A stretch of 64,000 bases of DNA from Desulfovibrio sp. JY (lineage in GTDB: Bacteria > Desulfobacterota > Desulfovibrionia > Desulfovibrionales > Desulfovibrionaceae): the NCBI GenBank assembly GCA_021730285.1, contig CP082962.1, positions 558,001 through 622,000 of the forward strand, given 5' to 3'. The stretch's first letter is position 1. Each line of letters starts with the position of its first letter. A program made the translations under genes and the position numbers. The notes under the pieces were generated by a model. It ran no database searches. It worked only from the letters and a program-made list of their open reading frames with translations, and was not told the origin of the DNA. Shown piece by piece: positions 24,990-35,280 of this stretch.

Positions 24990-25940
24990 ATGCACCTGAA
25001 AAAACGCGTTCTCGTCACCGGCGGCGCCGGTTTCCTTGGTTCGCATCTGTGCGAACGTCTGATTAACGAGGGTTGCGACGTCATCTGCCTGGACAATTAC
25101 TTCACCGGTGCCAAGCAAAACGTCAAACACCTGCTCGATAATCCTCATTTCGAGCTCATGCGCCACGACATCACCTTCCCGCTGTACGTGGAAGTCGACG
25201 AGATATTCAATCTGGCCTGCCCGGCCTCGCCCATCCACTACCAGCACGACCCGGTGCAGACCACCAAGACGAGCGTGCACGGGGCCATCAACATGCTCGG
25301 GCTGGCCAAGCGGCTTCGGGCCAAGATCATGCAGGCCTCGACCTCCGAGGTCTACGGCGACCCCTCCGTCCACCCGCAGCCCGAATCCTACTGGGGCAAC
25401 GTCAACCCCATCGGCTTCCGGTCCTGCTACGACGAAGGCAAGCGCTGCGCCGAGACCCTTTTCTTCGACTACCGCCGCCAGCACAACCTGCGCATCAAAG
25501 TCGCCCGCATCTTCAACACCTACGGGCCGCGCATGCACCCCAACGACGGCCGGGTGGTCTCCAACTTCATCATCCAGGCGCTTCGCGGCGAGCCGCTGAC
25601 CGTTTACGGCCAGGGCCAGCAGACCCGTTCGTTCTGCTACGTCGACGACCTCATCGAGGCCTTCCTGCGCCTGATGGACACGCCCGACGACTTCACCGGC
25701 CCGGTCAACACCGGCAACCCCGGCGAGTTCACCATTCTGGAACTGGCCAAGATGGTCATCGAGTACACCGGCTCCAAGTCGGTCATCGACTACCGGCCCC
25801 TGCCCAAGGACGACCCCAAGCAGCGCCGCCCGGACATCACCCTGGCCAAGGCCAAGCTCGGCTGGGAGCCCAAGGTGCCGCTGACCGAGGGTCTCAAGAA
25901 AACAATCGAATACTTCGACGCCCTCCTGCGCAAACAGTAG
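24990..25940 (+). CDS. UDP-glucuronate decarboxylase (UDP-xylose synthase) type SDR
   Basis: The 316-residue extended SDR has [11 protein letters not shown] (NAD site, about 10-20), [10 protein letters not shown] (Thr/Ser catalytic) and YDEGK (YxxxK). [11 protein letters not shown] and the [15 protein letters not shown] block are characteristic of UXS enzymes. The reaction is oxidative decarboxylation of UDP-glucuronate to UDP-xylose (or the 4-keto pentose). It would feed a pentose into the glycan made by the neighbouring transferases. The next gene follows after 18 bp. Confidence 0.9.
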   Translation: MHLKKRVLVTGGAGFLGSHLCERLINEGCDVICLDNYFTGAKQNVKHLLDNPHFELMRHDITFPLYVEVDEIFNLACPASPIHYQHDPVQTTKTSVHGAINMLGLAKRLRAKIMQASTSEVYGDPSVHPQPESYWGNVNPIGFRSCYDEGKRCAETLFFDYRRQHNLRIKVARIFNTYGPRMHPNDGRVVSNFIIQALRGEPLTVYGQGQQTRSFCYVDDLIEAFLRLMDTPDDFTGPVNTGNPGEFTILELAKMVIEYTGSKSVIDYRPLPKDDPKQRRPDITLAKAKLGWEPKVPLTEGLKKTIEYFDALLRKQ

Positions 25941-25958
25941 CCGGGCACGGTTCGCTCA

Positions 25959-26942
25959 ATGACGCATGACGACGCCAGCCGCCGCGCCCCCGGGCGCGGC
26001 GGCAAAATTTCCCTTGTGGTCCCCGTGTACAACGAGGGCAAGGGCCTTTGCGCGCTCCGCGACAGCGTGGTCGCGGTCATGGACGGCCTGCCCTACGACT
26101 GGGACTGCCTTTTTGTCGACGACGGCAGCAGCGACGGCTCCTGGGCCGTGATCGAATCCCTGGCCGACGCCGATCCCCGCTTCAAGGGGCTCATGTTCTC
26201 CCGCAACTTCGGCAAGGAGATGGCGCTGACCGCCGGGGTCGAGGCCTCCATAAGCGCCGACGCCGTCATCTGCCTCGACGCCGATCTCCAGCACCCGCCC
26301 GAGGTCATCCCCGAGCTCGTCGCCAAGTGGGAGGAAGGCTACGACATCGTGGCCACCATCCGCGAGAAGGTCGCCGACTACACCCTGGTGAAAAAAATCG
26401 GCTCCAAGGGCTTTTACTGGTTCATGCGCCGGTTCACCGACCTCGATCTGCCCCCCAATTCCACCGACTTCCGCCTGCTGGACAAGAAGGTCGTGCGCAC
26501 GCTGGCCAAGTTCACCGAAGGCTCGCGCATGTTTCGGGGCATCATCGACTGGATGGGCTACAAAAAAACCTACATCTCCTTTTGCGCCCCGGCCAGAAGC
26601 CAGGGCGAGCCGGCCTATTCCGTCAAGAAGCTCTTCAATCTGGCGATAAACAGCTTCACCTCCTTTTCCCTGGTGCCGCTGCGGCTGACCGGCTACCTCG
26701 GCCTCGGCATCATGGCCGTGACCATCCCGCTGCTCGTGCTCATGGTCCTGGCCAACTGGTTTGTCGGAGCCAACATCACGCCCATCGCCTTTTTCACCGT
26801 CTTCAACACCCTGCTCATCGGCGTGGTCCTTTGCGCGCTTGGCATGATGTCGCTTTACATCGGCCACATCCACACCGAGGTCGTCAACAGGCCGCTTTAC
26901 ATCGTGCGCTGCCGCGCCGGAAACTGGGACGGGCAGCAGTGA
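25959..26942 (+). CDS. Membrane GT2 glycosyltransferase (GtrB/ArnC-like)
   Basis: The protein has 327 residues. The GT-A domain carries LVVPVYNEGKGL, VDDGSSDGSW and the LDADLQHPPEVI metal/acceptor block. Two C-terminal membrane helices (about 232-258 and 268-295) follow. This architecture belongs to polyprenyl-phosphate sugar synthases that load undecaprenyl phosphate with glucose, aminoarabinose or similar sugars. The pentose route next door makes a pentose carrier lipid plausible but not shown. It overlaps the next gene by GTGA. Confidence 0.87.
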   Translation: MTHDDASRRAPGRGGKISLVVPVYNEGKGLCALRDSVVAVMDGLPYDWDCLFVDDGSSDGSWAVIESLADADPRFKGLMFSRNFGKEMALTAGVEASISADAVICLDADLQHPPEVIPELVAKWEEGYDIVATIREKVADYTLVKKIGSKGFYWFMRRFTDLDLPPNSTDFRLLDKKVVRTLAKFTEGSRMFRGIIDWMGYKKTYISFCAPARSQGEPAYSVKKLFNLAINSFTSFSLVPLRLTGYLGLGIMAVTIPLLVLMVLANWFVGANITPIAFFTVFNTLLIGVVLCALGMMSLYIGHIHTEVVNRPLYIVRCRAGNWDGQQ

Positions 26943-27973
26943 CCCGTACCGCCATTCCCGACGCGCCTCTTTTTTCCATCATCATCCCCTTCAAGGCGCC
27001 CGGCCCCTACCTCGTCGAAAGCCTGCCGCATCTGCTGGGGCTGATCGAAAAGGATTTCGAGGTCATCCTGCTGCCCGACGCGCCCATGGACGTCGCCGCC
27101 TACACGGACGACCCGCGCGTGCGCGCCGTGGCCACCGGCCCGGTTTCCCCGGCCGTCAAGCGCGATCGGGGGGCGCTCCAGGCGCTCGGGGCCTACCTCG
27201 CCTTCATCGACGACGACGCCTATCCCGACCCGGCCTGGCTGACCGTGGCCCGGGTGGCCTTCGAGGACGCTCCGGGACTTGCCGCCGTGGGCGGCCCGGC
27301 CGTGACCCCGCCCGACGATCCCTTCTGGGCCCGGGCCTCGGGCGCGGTGTTTTTAAGCCGCCTGACCGGCTTTCCCGAACGCTACCGCCCCACCCCGCCA
27401 AGCCGGCTGGTGGACGACTGGCCGACCGTCAACCTCATCGTCTCCCGCGAGGCCTTTTTCGATGTCGGCGGTTTCGACACCGCCTGCTGGCCCGGCGAGG
27501 ACACCAAGTTCTGCCTGGACCTCGTGCACAAAAAGGGCGGCGCCATCCGCTACCTGCCCGAACTTTTCGTCTGGCACCACCGCCGGCCGGGACTGAAGAA
27601 ACACCTGCGCCAGGTCGGCAACTACGGCCTGCACCGGGGGCATTTCGTGCGCGTGCATCCCGAGACATCCCGCCGGGTGCGCTATTTCCTGCCGTCGCTG
27701 TGGGTGCTGTTCCTCGCGGCCGCGATCCTGCACGGCCTTTTCGTGGCCGCCGGCGGCGTCTCCGTGCTTCCCTGCGCCGGGGGACTCATCGGCCTGGGGT
27801 TTGTCGCCTATGCCGTCTTTTTGCTTTCGATCCTGGCCGATCTCCTGCGTTTCGAGTCCCCGGCCGTCGCGCTTGCCGCCATGCCCTTCGTGGCGCTGAC
27901 CCACGTCTGGTACGGCCTGCGCTTCCTTTACGGCCTCACCAAGAAAAAACTGATCAGCAGTCTCGGCAGGTAA
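26939..27973 (+). CDS. GT2 family glycosyltransferase with C-terminal membrane helices
   Basis: The 344-residue protein starts at a GTG that overlaps the upstream stop. The GT-A domain has IIIPFKAPGPYL, FIDDDAYPDP (DXD) and the acceptor-site CWPGEDTKFC. The C-terminal 90 residues contain two to three hydrophobic helices (about 247-275 and 282-305). The first strand lacks the usual VxxPxYN form. The acceptor and sugar are unknown. Confidence 0.84.
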   Translation: MTRTAIPDAPLFSIIIPFKAPGPYLVESLPHLLGLIEKDFEVILLPDAPMDVAAYTDDPRVRAVATGPVSPAVKRDRGALQALGAYLAFIDDDAYPDPAWLTVARVAFEDAPGLAAVGGPAVTPPDDPFWARASGAVFLSRLTGFPERYRPTPPSRLVDDWPTVNLIVSREAFFDVGGFDTACWPGEDTKFCLDLVHKKGGAIRYLPELFVWHHRRPGLKKHLRQVGNYGLHRGHFVRVHPETSRRVRYFLPSLWVLFLAAAILHGLFVAAGGVSVLPCAGGLIGLGFVAYAVFLLSILADLLRFESPAVALAAMPFVALTHVWYGLRFLYGLTKKKLISSLGR

Positions 27974-27974
27974 C

Positions 27975-29450
27975 ATGAAAATTTCCGTGGCCTATCCGCC
28001 GCTCGCCTCGGACAAGGGGACCCCGCTCCTTTCCCAGAACCGCCAGTTCCAGTGGTTCACCAACCCGACCTACATCTATCCCATGGTGCCCTCCTACGCC
28101 GCGAGCCTTTGCGCCGCGCGCGGCCACAGCGTCACCTTCGACGACGGCATCGCCGACGAGATGACCTACGACGCCTTCCTGGCCGATCTGGTCAAAAAGG
28201 CCCCGGACCTCGTCGCCATGGAGACCAAGACCCCGGTCGTGACCAGGCACTGGAAGATCGTGGCCGACGTCAGGGCGCGGCTGCCCAAGGCCGCCGTGGT
28301 GCTCATGGGCGACCACGTCACGGCCCTGCCCCGGGAAACCATGGAACAGAGCTCCGTGGATTACGTCATCGCCGGCGGGGACTTCGACTTCATCCTGGCC
28401 GATCTGGCCGACCACCTCGACGGCAAGGACGTGCCCATGCCGGCCGGCGTGTGGCGGCGCGAGGGCGGCGAGATCGTCGACGGCGGCATGGGCTCGCTCA
28501 ACCACAACCTCGACGAGCTGCCCTACATCGACCGCGACCTGACCAAATGGCAGCGTTACGCCTATAAGAACGGCAACTTCAAGTACACGCCCGGCACCTA
28601 TGTCATGGCCGGCCGCGACTGCTGGTGGGGCCGCTGCACCTTTTGCTCCTGGACCACGCTCTTCCCGGGTGCGACCTACCGCACGGTCTCTCCCGAACGC
28701 CACGTGGCCGAGATCGAGCGGCTCGTGACCGAACGCGGCGTGCGCGAAATCTTCGACGACTCGGGCTGTTTCCCGCGCGGGGCCTGGCTCGAGGAATTCT
28801 GTAAGCGCCTGATCGACAAGGGGCTCCACAAGAAAGTCGTCATGGGCTGCAACATGCGGGTGGGTGAACTGACCCAGGACCAGTGGAACCTGCTCAAGAA
28901 AGCCAATTTCCGCTTCATCCTCATCGGCCTCGAATCCATGTCCCAGAATACGCTCAACCGCCTGTGCAAAGGCATCAAGGTCGAGCAGATCGAACAGACC
29001 GTGGCCATGGCCAAAAAGGCCGGTCTCGAACCCCACATCACCACCATGGTCGGCTATCCCTGGGAAACCCGCGAGGACGCCCGACGCACCATCGACTTCG
29101 CCAAGTCGCTTTTTTCCCGCGGCCTGCTCAATACGCTCCAGGCCACCATCGTGGTCCCCTACCCGGGCACGCCGCTTTTCACGGAAGCCAAGGAAAACGG
29201 CTGGCTGACCACGGAGAACTGGGACGAGTACGATATGCGGGCCTCTGTCTGGAAAAGTCCGATATCGAATGACGACGTGTTGCAATTCAAGGATGAGTTG
29301 TATAAAGCCGCTTTGACGCCGGCGTTTATCGCACGCAAGATCATGAGCATCCGCGACGTGGATGACGTGAAGTTCCTGTTTCGGGCCGCCGGCAAGCTCA
29401 TGGGGCATCTGCTCAACAAAAGCCGCAACAAGGATTGCGGCTGTAAATAA
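27975..29450 (+). CDS. B12-binding-domain radical SAM protein in a glycan operon
   Basis: The protein has 491 residues. The N-terminal 150 residues resemble a cobalamin-binding fold (start VAYPPLASDKG, strands AVVLMGDHVT and VDYVIAGGD) without the DxHxxG ligand motif, as in many class B enzymes. The [4Fe-4S] cysteines are Cys216, Cys221 and Cys224 (DCWWGRCTFCSW), a CX4CX2C spacing instead of CX3CX2C. The C-terminus ends in Cys-rich NKDCGCK. It starts one base after the previous stop. Relatives carry out C-methylation or ring rearrangements; within this operon a sugar or lipid-carrier substrate is a reasonable guess. Confidence 0.88.
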   Translation: MKISVAYPPLASDKGTPLLSQNRQFQWFTNPTYIYPMVPSYAASLCAARGHSVTFDDGIADEMTYDAFLADLVKKAPDLVAMETKTPVVTRHWKIVADVRARLPKAAVVLMGDHVTALPRETMEQSSVDYVIAGGDFDFILADLADHLDGKDVPMPAGVWRREGGEIVDGGMGSLNHNLDELPYIDRDLTKWQRYAYKNGNFKYTPGTYVMAGRDCWWGRCTFCSWTTLFPGATYRTVSPERHVAEIERLVTERGVREIFDDSGCFPRGAWLEEFCKRLIDKGLHKKVVMGCNMRVGELTQDQWNLLKKANFRFILIGLESMSQNTLNRLCKGIKVEQIEQTVAMAKKAGLEPHITTMVGYPWETREDARRTIDFAKSLFSRGLLNTLQATIVVPYPGTPLFTEAKENGWLTTENWDEYDMRASVWKSPISNDDVLQFKDELYKAALTPAFIARKIMSIRDVDDVKFLFRAAGKLMGHLLNKSRNKDCGCK

Positions 29451-29553
29451 GGCGAGCCCGCCACATCCTTGTCGCCGTCATGACCCGAAAATATCGCGCC
29501 GCCGCGAAACAACGTCCATACGCCAGCCGTGCCGCAGGCAGGGGGCGCTAACC

Positions 29554-30489
29554 TTGGACCGCGTATCGGTGGTGGTCACCACCAAAAACGAAGCCGCCAA
29601 CATCGACGCCTGTCTGGCGTCCGTGGCCGCCCAGGACTACCCCCGGGAAGACCTGGAGCTCATTGTCGTCGATAACGCCAGCACCGACGACACCAAGGCC
29701 ATCGCCGGCCGCCATGCCGACATCGTGTGCGAGATGGGCCCGGAACGCTCGGCCCAGCGCAACCACGGCATGCTTAAAGTGGCCAGCGGGCGCTACGTCA
29801 TGTTTCTCGACGCCGACATGATCCTGTCGCGCACCGTGGTGCGCCGCTGCGTGGAGAAAATGGCCGCCGGCCATCATGTCGCCTTGCACATTCCGGAAAT
29901 CGTGCTCGGCGCGGACTACTTTCCGTCCGTGCGCCGCTTCGAGCGCAGCTTCTACGACGGCACCGTCATCGACGGCGCCCGCTTCATCACCAAGGACGCA
30001 TTCGCCGCCGTGGGCGGCTTCGACACCTCCCTGACCGGCCCCGAGGACTGGGATCTGGACAAGAAGCTCAAACGTATCGGCACCATAGGCCTCCTGTCGC
30101 GCTACGATTTCGACGCGGTGGACGCCTATGTCGCCGGCCTGCCGCGGCAAGACTTTCTCGAGGCCCTCATCCGCTTCGAGGAAAAAAGCGGCCAGGACAC
30201 GCCCCTTCTTTTCCACAACGAAGCCGCTTTCGACCTCGTGCGCTACCTCAAGAAAAAGACGTATTACACAGGCAGCGCCGAGGCCTATATCGCCAAATGG
30301 ACCGGTCGGGACCCCGATGTCCGTCGTCAGTACGGCCTGGGCTATCGGTTTTTTGGCGTTTTTGTTGAACAAGGCCGCTACCGACGGCTTCTTTCCCATC
30401 CGGGCAAGGCCTTCGGCATGTATTTCCTGCGTTTTCTCGTGGGCGCGATGTTTCTGGCCAGAAGACCACGCCAGGCCGGAACCGCGTAA
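29554..30489 (+). CDS. GT2 family glycosyltransferase
   Basis: The 311-residue protein has a GT-A fold: VVVTTKNEAANI, VDNASTDDT, the FLDADMILS DXD motif and TGPEDWDLDKKL. A hydrophobic segment near the C-terminus (about 285-303) may anchor it to the membrane. The start is a TTG at 29554 preceded by CAGGGGG; no better start lies upstream. It belongs to the same run as the radical SAM protein and the two epimerases. Confidence 0.85.
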   Translation: MDRVSVVVTTKNEAANIDACLASVAAQDYPREDLELIVVDNASTDDTKAIAGRHADIVCEMGPERSAQRNHGMLKVASGRYVMFLDADMILSRTVVRRCVEKMAAGHHVALHIPEIVLGADYFPSVRRFERSFYDGTVIDGARFITKDAFAAVGGFDTSLTGPEDWDLDKKLKRIGTIGLLSRYDFDAVDAYVAGLPRQDFLEALIRFEEKSGQDTPLLFHNEAAFDLVRYLKKKTYYTGSAEAYIAKWTGRDPDVRRQYGLGYRFFGVFVEQGRYRRLLSHPGKAFGMYFLRFLVGAMFLARRPRQAGTA

Positions 30490-30534
30490 GCCGTCCCCGG
30501 GACGCGCACCCAATCCGTCAAAAGGAGAACTCCT

Positions 30535-31602
<1,068 letters not shown>

Positions 31603-31628
31603 AGAAGAAAGAAGATAAGAGAAGATGC

Positions 31629-31670
31629 CTCCGGCGGCCGGGGGGCCACGGGCCCCCCGGTCCCCCCTTC
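31629..31670. repeat. GC module of the GGTCCGGGGGGC family
   Basis: CCGGGGGGCCacGGGCCCCCCGG forms a perfect hairpin just past the epimerase stop. It stands directly before a 70-nt palindrome, as at 40121-40303. Confidence 0.65.
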
Positions 31671-31672
31671 TT

Positions 31673-31742
31673 GCGGGGCGGTTTGGAGGCCGGCGGCGCA
31701 CGTCGCTTCGCGCCGAGCACGCCGGCCTCCAAACCGCCCCGC
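31673..31742. repeat. 70-nt palindrome with perfect 23-bp arms
   Basis: The arm at 31673-31695 pairs perfectly with 31720-31742 around a 24-nt loop. Size and position after a GC module match the 71-nt palindrome at 40233-40303, but the stem sequence is different. The length of the stem makes it a likely cruciform or very stable RNA hairpin. Confidence 0.85.
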
Positions 31743-31816
31743 GACAAGGGATGTCCGACACCCTTCCCAGCCGTATCGTCGCACCCCCTTTAAGAGTTTT
31801 TTGGGAGGGTGGGGGT

Positions 31817-31862
31817 CCGGGGGAGGGAACCTTTTTTTGCAAAAAAAGGTTCCCTCCCCCGG
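31817..31862. repeat. 46-nt perfect palindrome with T7/A7 centre
   Basis: Positions 31817-31838 and 31841-31862 are perfect 22-nt inverted repeats with a GC between them; the centre reads TTTTTTTGCAAAAAAA. It ends 31 bp before the start of the next epimerase and so would lie in its leader if the operon continues across. Confidence 0.85.
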
Positions 31863-31893
31863 TTCCTCAATCCCCAAAAGGAGTCTCCATTCC

Positions 31894-32976
31894 ATGTCCA
31901 TGTCCAAGTACCAGACGATGCTTGTCACCGGCGGGGCCGGGTTTGTCGGCAGCAATTTGGCCGTGTCCTTCAAGCGCCGGTATCCGGAGCTTACGGTCAT
32001 CGTGCTGGACAATTTGAAGCGCCGGGGCTCGGAGTTCAACGTGCCGCGTCTGGCGGCCGAGGGCATCCGGTTCGTGCACGGCGACATCCGCAATCCTGAG
32101 GACATGGAGTTTACGGACAAGATCGACGTGCTGCTCGAGTGTTCGGCCGAGCCTTCGGTGCTGGCCGGTTTCGGCGGCTCGCCCAAGTACCTCATCAACA
32201 CCAACCTGACGGGCACGATCAACTGCCTGGAGGTGGCGCGCAAGAACGCGGCCGACGTGGTGTTTCTCTCCACCAGCCGCGTCTATCCCTACGATCCGAT
32301 CAATGCCATCCCGGTGCGTGAAGCGGAGTCGCGGTTTGTCTGGGACTGCGCCGACGGCCCGCGCGGCTGGTCCTCGGCCGGCCTGGACATCGATTTCGAC
32401 CTCAACGGCCCCAAGTCGATGTATGGGGCCACCAAGCTGTGTTCGGAATTCGTGTTGCGCGAATACGAGGCCATGTACGGCGTGCGGGCGGTGATCAACC
32501 GCTGCGGCGTGATCGCCGGCCCCTGGCAGTTCGGCAAGGTGGACCAGGGCGTCTTTTCCCTGTGGGTGCAGGCGCATCACTTCAAGCGCAACCTGTCCTA
32601 CATCGGCTTTGGCGGGCTGGGCAAGCAGGTGCGCGACCTGCTGCACGTCGACGACCTCTTTGACCTGCTCGACATACAGCTTGGCGACCTTGAGAAGGCC
32701 AAGGGGAAGGTGTACAACGTCGGCGGCGGGACATTTTCCAGTCTGTCGCTGTTGGAAACCACGCGCCTGTGCGAGGAAATGACGGGCAACGCCATCGCCA
32801 TCCGTCAGGACCCTGTCAACCGCCCGGCCGATCTGGCCATCTACATCGGCGACAACCGGCGCGTGACCGCCGATTTCGGCTGGCAGCCGAAACGGGACGC
32901 GGCAACCATCCTGCGTGACCTGCTGGCCTGGGTCCGCGAGCAAGAAGCAAGCCTGAAGACGCTGGCAGGGTTGTAG
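31894..32976 (+). CDS. CDP-paratose-2-epimerase-like SDR, second copy
   Basis: The 360-residue extended SDR has TGGAGFVGSNL as NAD site, STSRVYPYDP, and an intact YGATK (YxxxK) in GPKSMYGATKL. LLECSAEPSVLAG is typical of the CDP-tyvelose/paratose epimerase group. It pairs with the SDR at 30535-31602, which has Phe in place of Tyr; the two share the family but are clearly diverged. The ATG at 31894 follows AAAAGGAG. The gap to the previous gene is filled by hairpin repeats, so expression may be attenuated. Confidence 0.88.
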   Translation: MSMSKYQTMLVTGGAGFVGSNLAVSFKRRYPELTVIVLDNLKRRGSEFNVPRLAAEGIRFVHGDIRNPEDMEFTDKIDVLLECSAEPSVLAGFGGSPKYLINTNLTGTINCLEVARKNAADVVFLSTSRVYPYDPINAIPVREAESRFVWDCADGPRGWSSAGLDIDFDLNGPKSMYGATKLCSEFVLREYEAMYGVRAVINRCGVIAGPWQFGKVDQGVFSLWVQAHHFKRNLSYIGFGGLGKQVRDLLHVDDLFDLLDIQLGDLEKAKGKVYNVGGGTFSSLSLLETTRLCEEMTGNAIAIRQDPVNRPADLAIYIGDNRRVTADFGWQPKRDAATILRDLLAWVREQEASLKTLAGL

Positions 32977-33020
32977 CACGGCGGCCTCCTCGAGGCGCGC
33001 TACGGCCAAGGGGAGGCTCC

Positions 33021-33863
33021 ATGATGCATCGCAAGGTCGATCGTACGCGCATGCTGGCGGATGCGCGTACGATTCGTGAAAACATCAGCCGCGCCCGGGG
33101 CTATCTGCGGCGCGACGATCTGTATCGCTGCATCGACGCGGCCAACGACGCCCTGGGCATCAAGAGTTCCGGCGCGGCCCTGGGGCTTGGCCGCTCCGAG
33201 GTGGACCTGCTTTTCGCGGAAATGTGCGACGATTTCAGCCGCCATCCCCGGGTGCTGGCGTTTCTGCAACGCATCGGCATCACCACTTCCCCCTTTCTGC
33301 GCTACAAAGCCGGCGACGAGATCATCCTGGTCAAGAAGCTGACCGCCCTGCGCCTCAAAATGGAGGAAGCCGAGCGGCGCGACCAGGAACGCATCACCAA
33401 GCGCCACGACACCCAGAAGGAAGAGTGGCTGCGGCTGGGCCGCGAGCATCTGGCCCAACAGAGTTTTCCCAAGGGCAAGGTCTATCTGCGGCGGGTGGCG
33501 GAGACGTTCGGCGCGGAAGAAGGCGTCATCCGCGACGTGGGCGCGCTGTTTATGGAAGCCGGGCTTTTGACCGAGGCGGCGGAGATGTTTTCCCTGGCCA
33601 TCGAGCGTTTTCCCAACGACCAGCAGGCCTGGCGGCTCGGCATTGACGCCTGGGATTCGATGGGCGAATTCAAGAAGGCCGAGGAGCTCTACCTGGGGGC
33701 GATCAGGATTTTCGGCGGCCACCCCAAGACCTTTCTCAACATCGCCAAATTCTACCTCAAGTGGAACCGCAAGGACGACGCCTACGACTACGCCAACCGC
33801 GCCCTGGACCAGGACCCGAATATGGCCGAAGCCAAGGAAATCCGCGACAAGCTGGATCGGTAG
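33021..33863 (+). CDS. TPR-containing protein
   Basis: The protein has 280 residues. The first half is helical and charged (LRLKMEEAERRDQERI). The second half holds four tetratricopeptide-like repeats (AEMFSLAIERFPNDQQAW, AEELYLGAIRIFGGHPKTF, AYDYANRALDQDPNMAEA). It has no signal peptide and is probably a cytoplasmic scaffold. The start is preceded by GGGGAGG. It closes the plus-strand glycan run and converges with mnmE after 6 bp. Confidence 0.8.
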   Translation: MMHRKVDRTRMLADARTIRENISRARGYLRRDDLYRCIDAANDALGIKSSGAALGLGRSEVDLLFAEMCDDFSRHPRVLAFLQRIGITTSPFLRYKAGDEIILVKKLTALRLKMEEAERRDQERITKRHDTQKEEWLRLGREHLAQQSFPKGKVYLRRVAETFGAEEGVIRDVGALFMEAGLLTEAAEMFSLAIERFPNDQQAWRLGIDAWDSMGEFKKAEELYLGAIRIFGGHPKTFLNIAKFYLKWNRKDDAYDYANRALDQDPNMAEAKEIRDKLDR

Positions 33864-33869
33864 GGCTGT

Positions 33870-35267
33870 CTATTTGCCGATGCAGAATTTCGAGAAGACG
33901 GCATTGAGTACGTCGTCTGGCGTGGTCTCGCCGGTGATGTCCGAAACAAGCGCCGCGGCGGTTTCGAGCCGCACGCCCAGCAGATCGTAGGGCACGCCCG
34001 CCCGGATATCGGCCACAAGCCCCGCCAGCTCCAGCCGGGCGGCCTCGAGGCTTGCCGCCTCGCGCGCATTGGGGGCCGTGGCGCCCGGTTCGGGCAGCCC
34101 GTCACCGGCGGTCAGGCGCTCGCGCATGGCGGTCAAAAGCCCGGTCAAGCCGAAACCCGTGCGCGCCGAGACGGCCACCGTCTCCAGGCCACGCGCCCGA
34201 AGCGCCTCGGCCGCCCCCGGCCCGGCCGCCGGCAGATCGGCCTTGTTGACCACGACCAGCACGCGCCTTGGCCCAAGAAGCGCCAACAGTTCCTCGGCCT
34301 CGGGGTCCGGGGCGTACGGGGCCGCGCCGTCCACGACATAAAGCCCCAGGTCCGCCCGGCCGGCCCTGTCCCGGCCGCGTTTCTTGCCGGCCGCCTCCAC
34401 GGCGTCCGGCGTCTCGCGCAGTCCGGCCGTGTCCGTCAGGCGCACGGGCAACCCGTCGAGGTCGAGCCCCTCTTCCAGATAATCCCGGGTCGTGCCCGGC
34501 TGATCGGCCACCAGCGCCCGGTCCGTGCCCAGAAAGGCGTTGAAAAGGCTCGACTTGCCGGCGTTGACCCTGCCGAAAAGCGCCACGACCGCCCCTTCGC
34601 GAAAAGGCCTGGCCCGGCGTCCGGCGGCAAGCAGGGCGTCGATGCGGTCCATGATGGCCACAACCCCGTCGGCAAAGGCCTCCTTGGGCTGGCACTCCAC
34701 TTCTTCGTCGGGAAAATCCACGGCCAGACAGACCCCGGCCCGCAGCTCGCCAAGCGCCCGGCCCAGTTCCCGGGCGGCCTCGCCCATGCCGCCGGAAAGG
34801 CGGGTTACGGCAAGGGCCGCGTCCACCTCGCCGCGCGCGGCGATCAGTTCCGCCACGGCCTCGGCCTGGGACAGGTCGAGCCGACCATTGAGATAGGCCC
34901 GCTTGGTGAATTCCCCGGGCCCGGCCGGCCGCGCCCCGGCCGCGCAGGCGGCGGCCAGGACGGCGGCCAGCACCACCGGCGCGCCATGGCAGAAGATTTC
35001 CGCCGTGTCCTCGCCGGTGTAGCTCCCGGGACCGGGCATGAAGGCCGCCATGACCTCGTCGAGCACCCGGCCCGAAGCGTCATGCACGGTCCCGTGGTGC
35101 AGCCGATAGGGCCTAAGCCCGGCGAAATCCGGCCGGGCCGCGGTGAAGAGCTTTGTCGCGACGGCCTTGGCCAGCGGGCCGCTTATGCGCACGATGCCGA
35201 CGCCGCCGCGCCCCGGCGGGGTGGCGATGGCGGCGATGGTGTCGCCCGGAAGGCGGCTGGCGGGCAT
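33870..35267 (-). CDS. mnmE: tRNA modification GTPase MnmE
   Basis: The 465-residue K+-activated GTPase, with MnmG, installs cm5/cmnm5 on U34 of tRNAs. The N-terminal domain starts DTIAAIATPPGRGGVGIVRISG. The G domain has GRVNAGKSSLFNAFLG, DTAGLR and VNKADL. The C-terminal CIGK carries the catalytic Cys. The start at 35267 matches the family N-terminus; the longer reading adds an atypical tail. It lies 13 bp after the aminotransferase stop. Confidence 0.96.
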   Translation of the reverse strand: MPASRLPGDTIAAIATPPGRGGVGIVRISGPLAKAVATKLFTAARPDFAGLRPYRLHHGTVHDASGRVLDEVMAAFMPGPGSYTGEDTAEIFCHGAPVVLAAVLAAACAAGARPAGPGEFTKRAYLNGRLDLSQAEAVAELIAARGEVDAALAVTRLSGGMGEAARELGRALGELRAGVCLAVDFPDEEVECQPKEAFADGVVAIMDRIDALLAAGRRARPFREGAVVALFGRVNAGKSSLFNAFLGTDRALVADQPGTTRDYLEEGLDLDGLPVRLTDTAGLRETPDAVEAAGKKRGRDRAGRADLGLYVVDGAAPYAPDPEAEELLALLGPRRVLVVVNKADLPAAGPGAAEALRARGLETVAVSARTGFGLTGLLTAMRERLTAGDGLPEPGATAPNAREAASLEAARLELAGLVADIRAGVPYDLLGVRLETAAALVSDITGETTPDDVLNAVFSKFCIGK

Positions 35268-35280
35268 GGCGACGCTTTCC

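Noticed and set aside
29481-29552. 23-codon ORF between the radical SAM and GT2 genes
   Set aside because: It has no Shine-Dalgarno, a basic composition and no hydrophobic or conserved feature.
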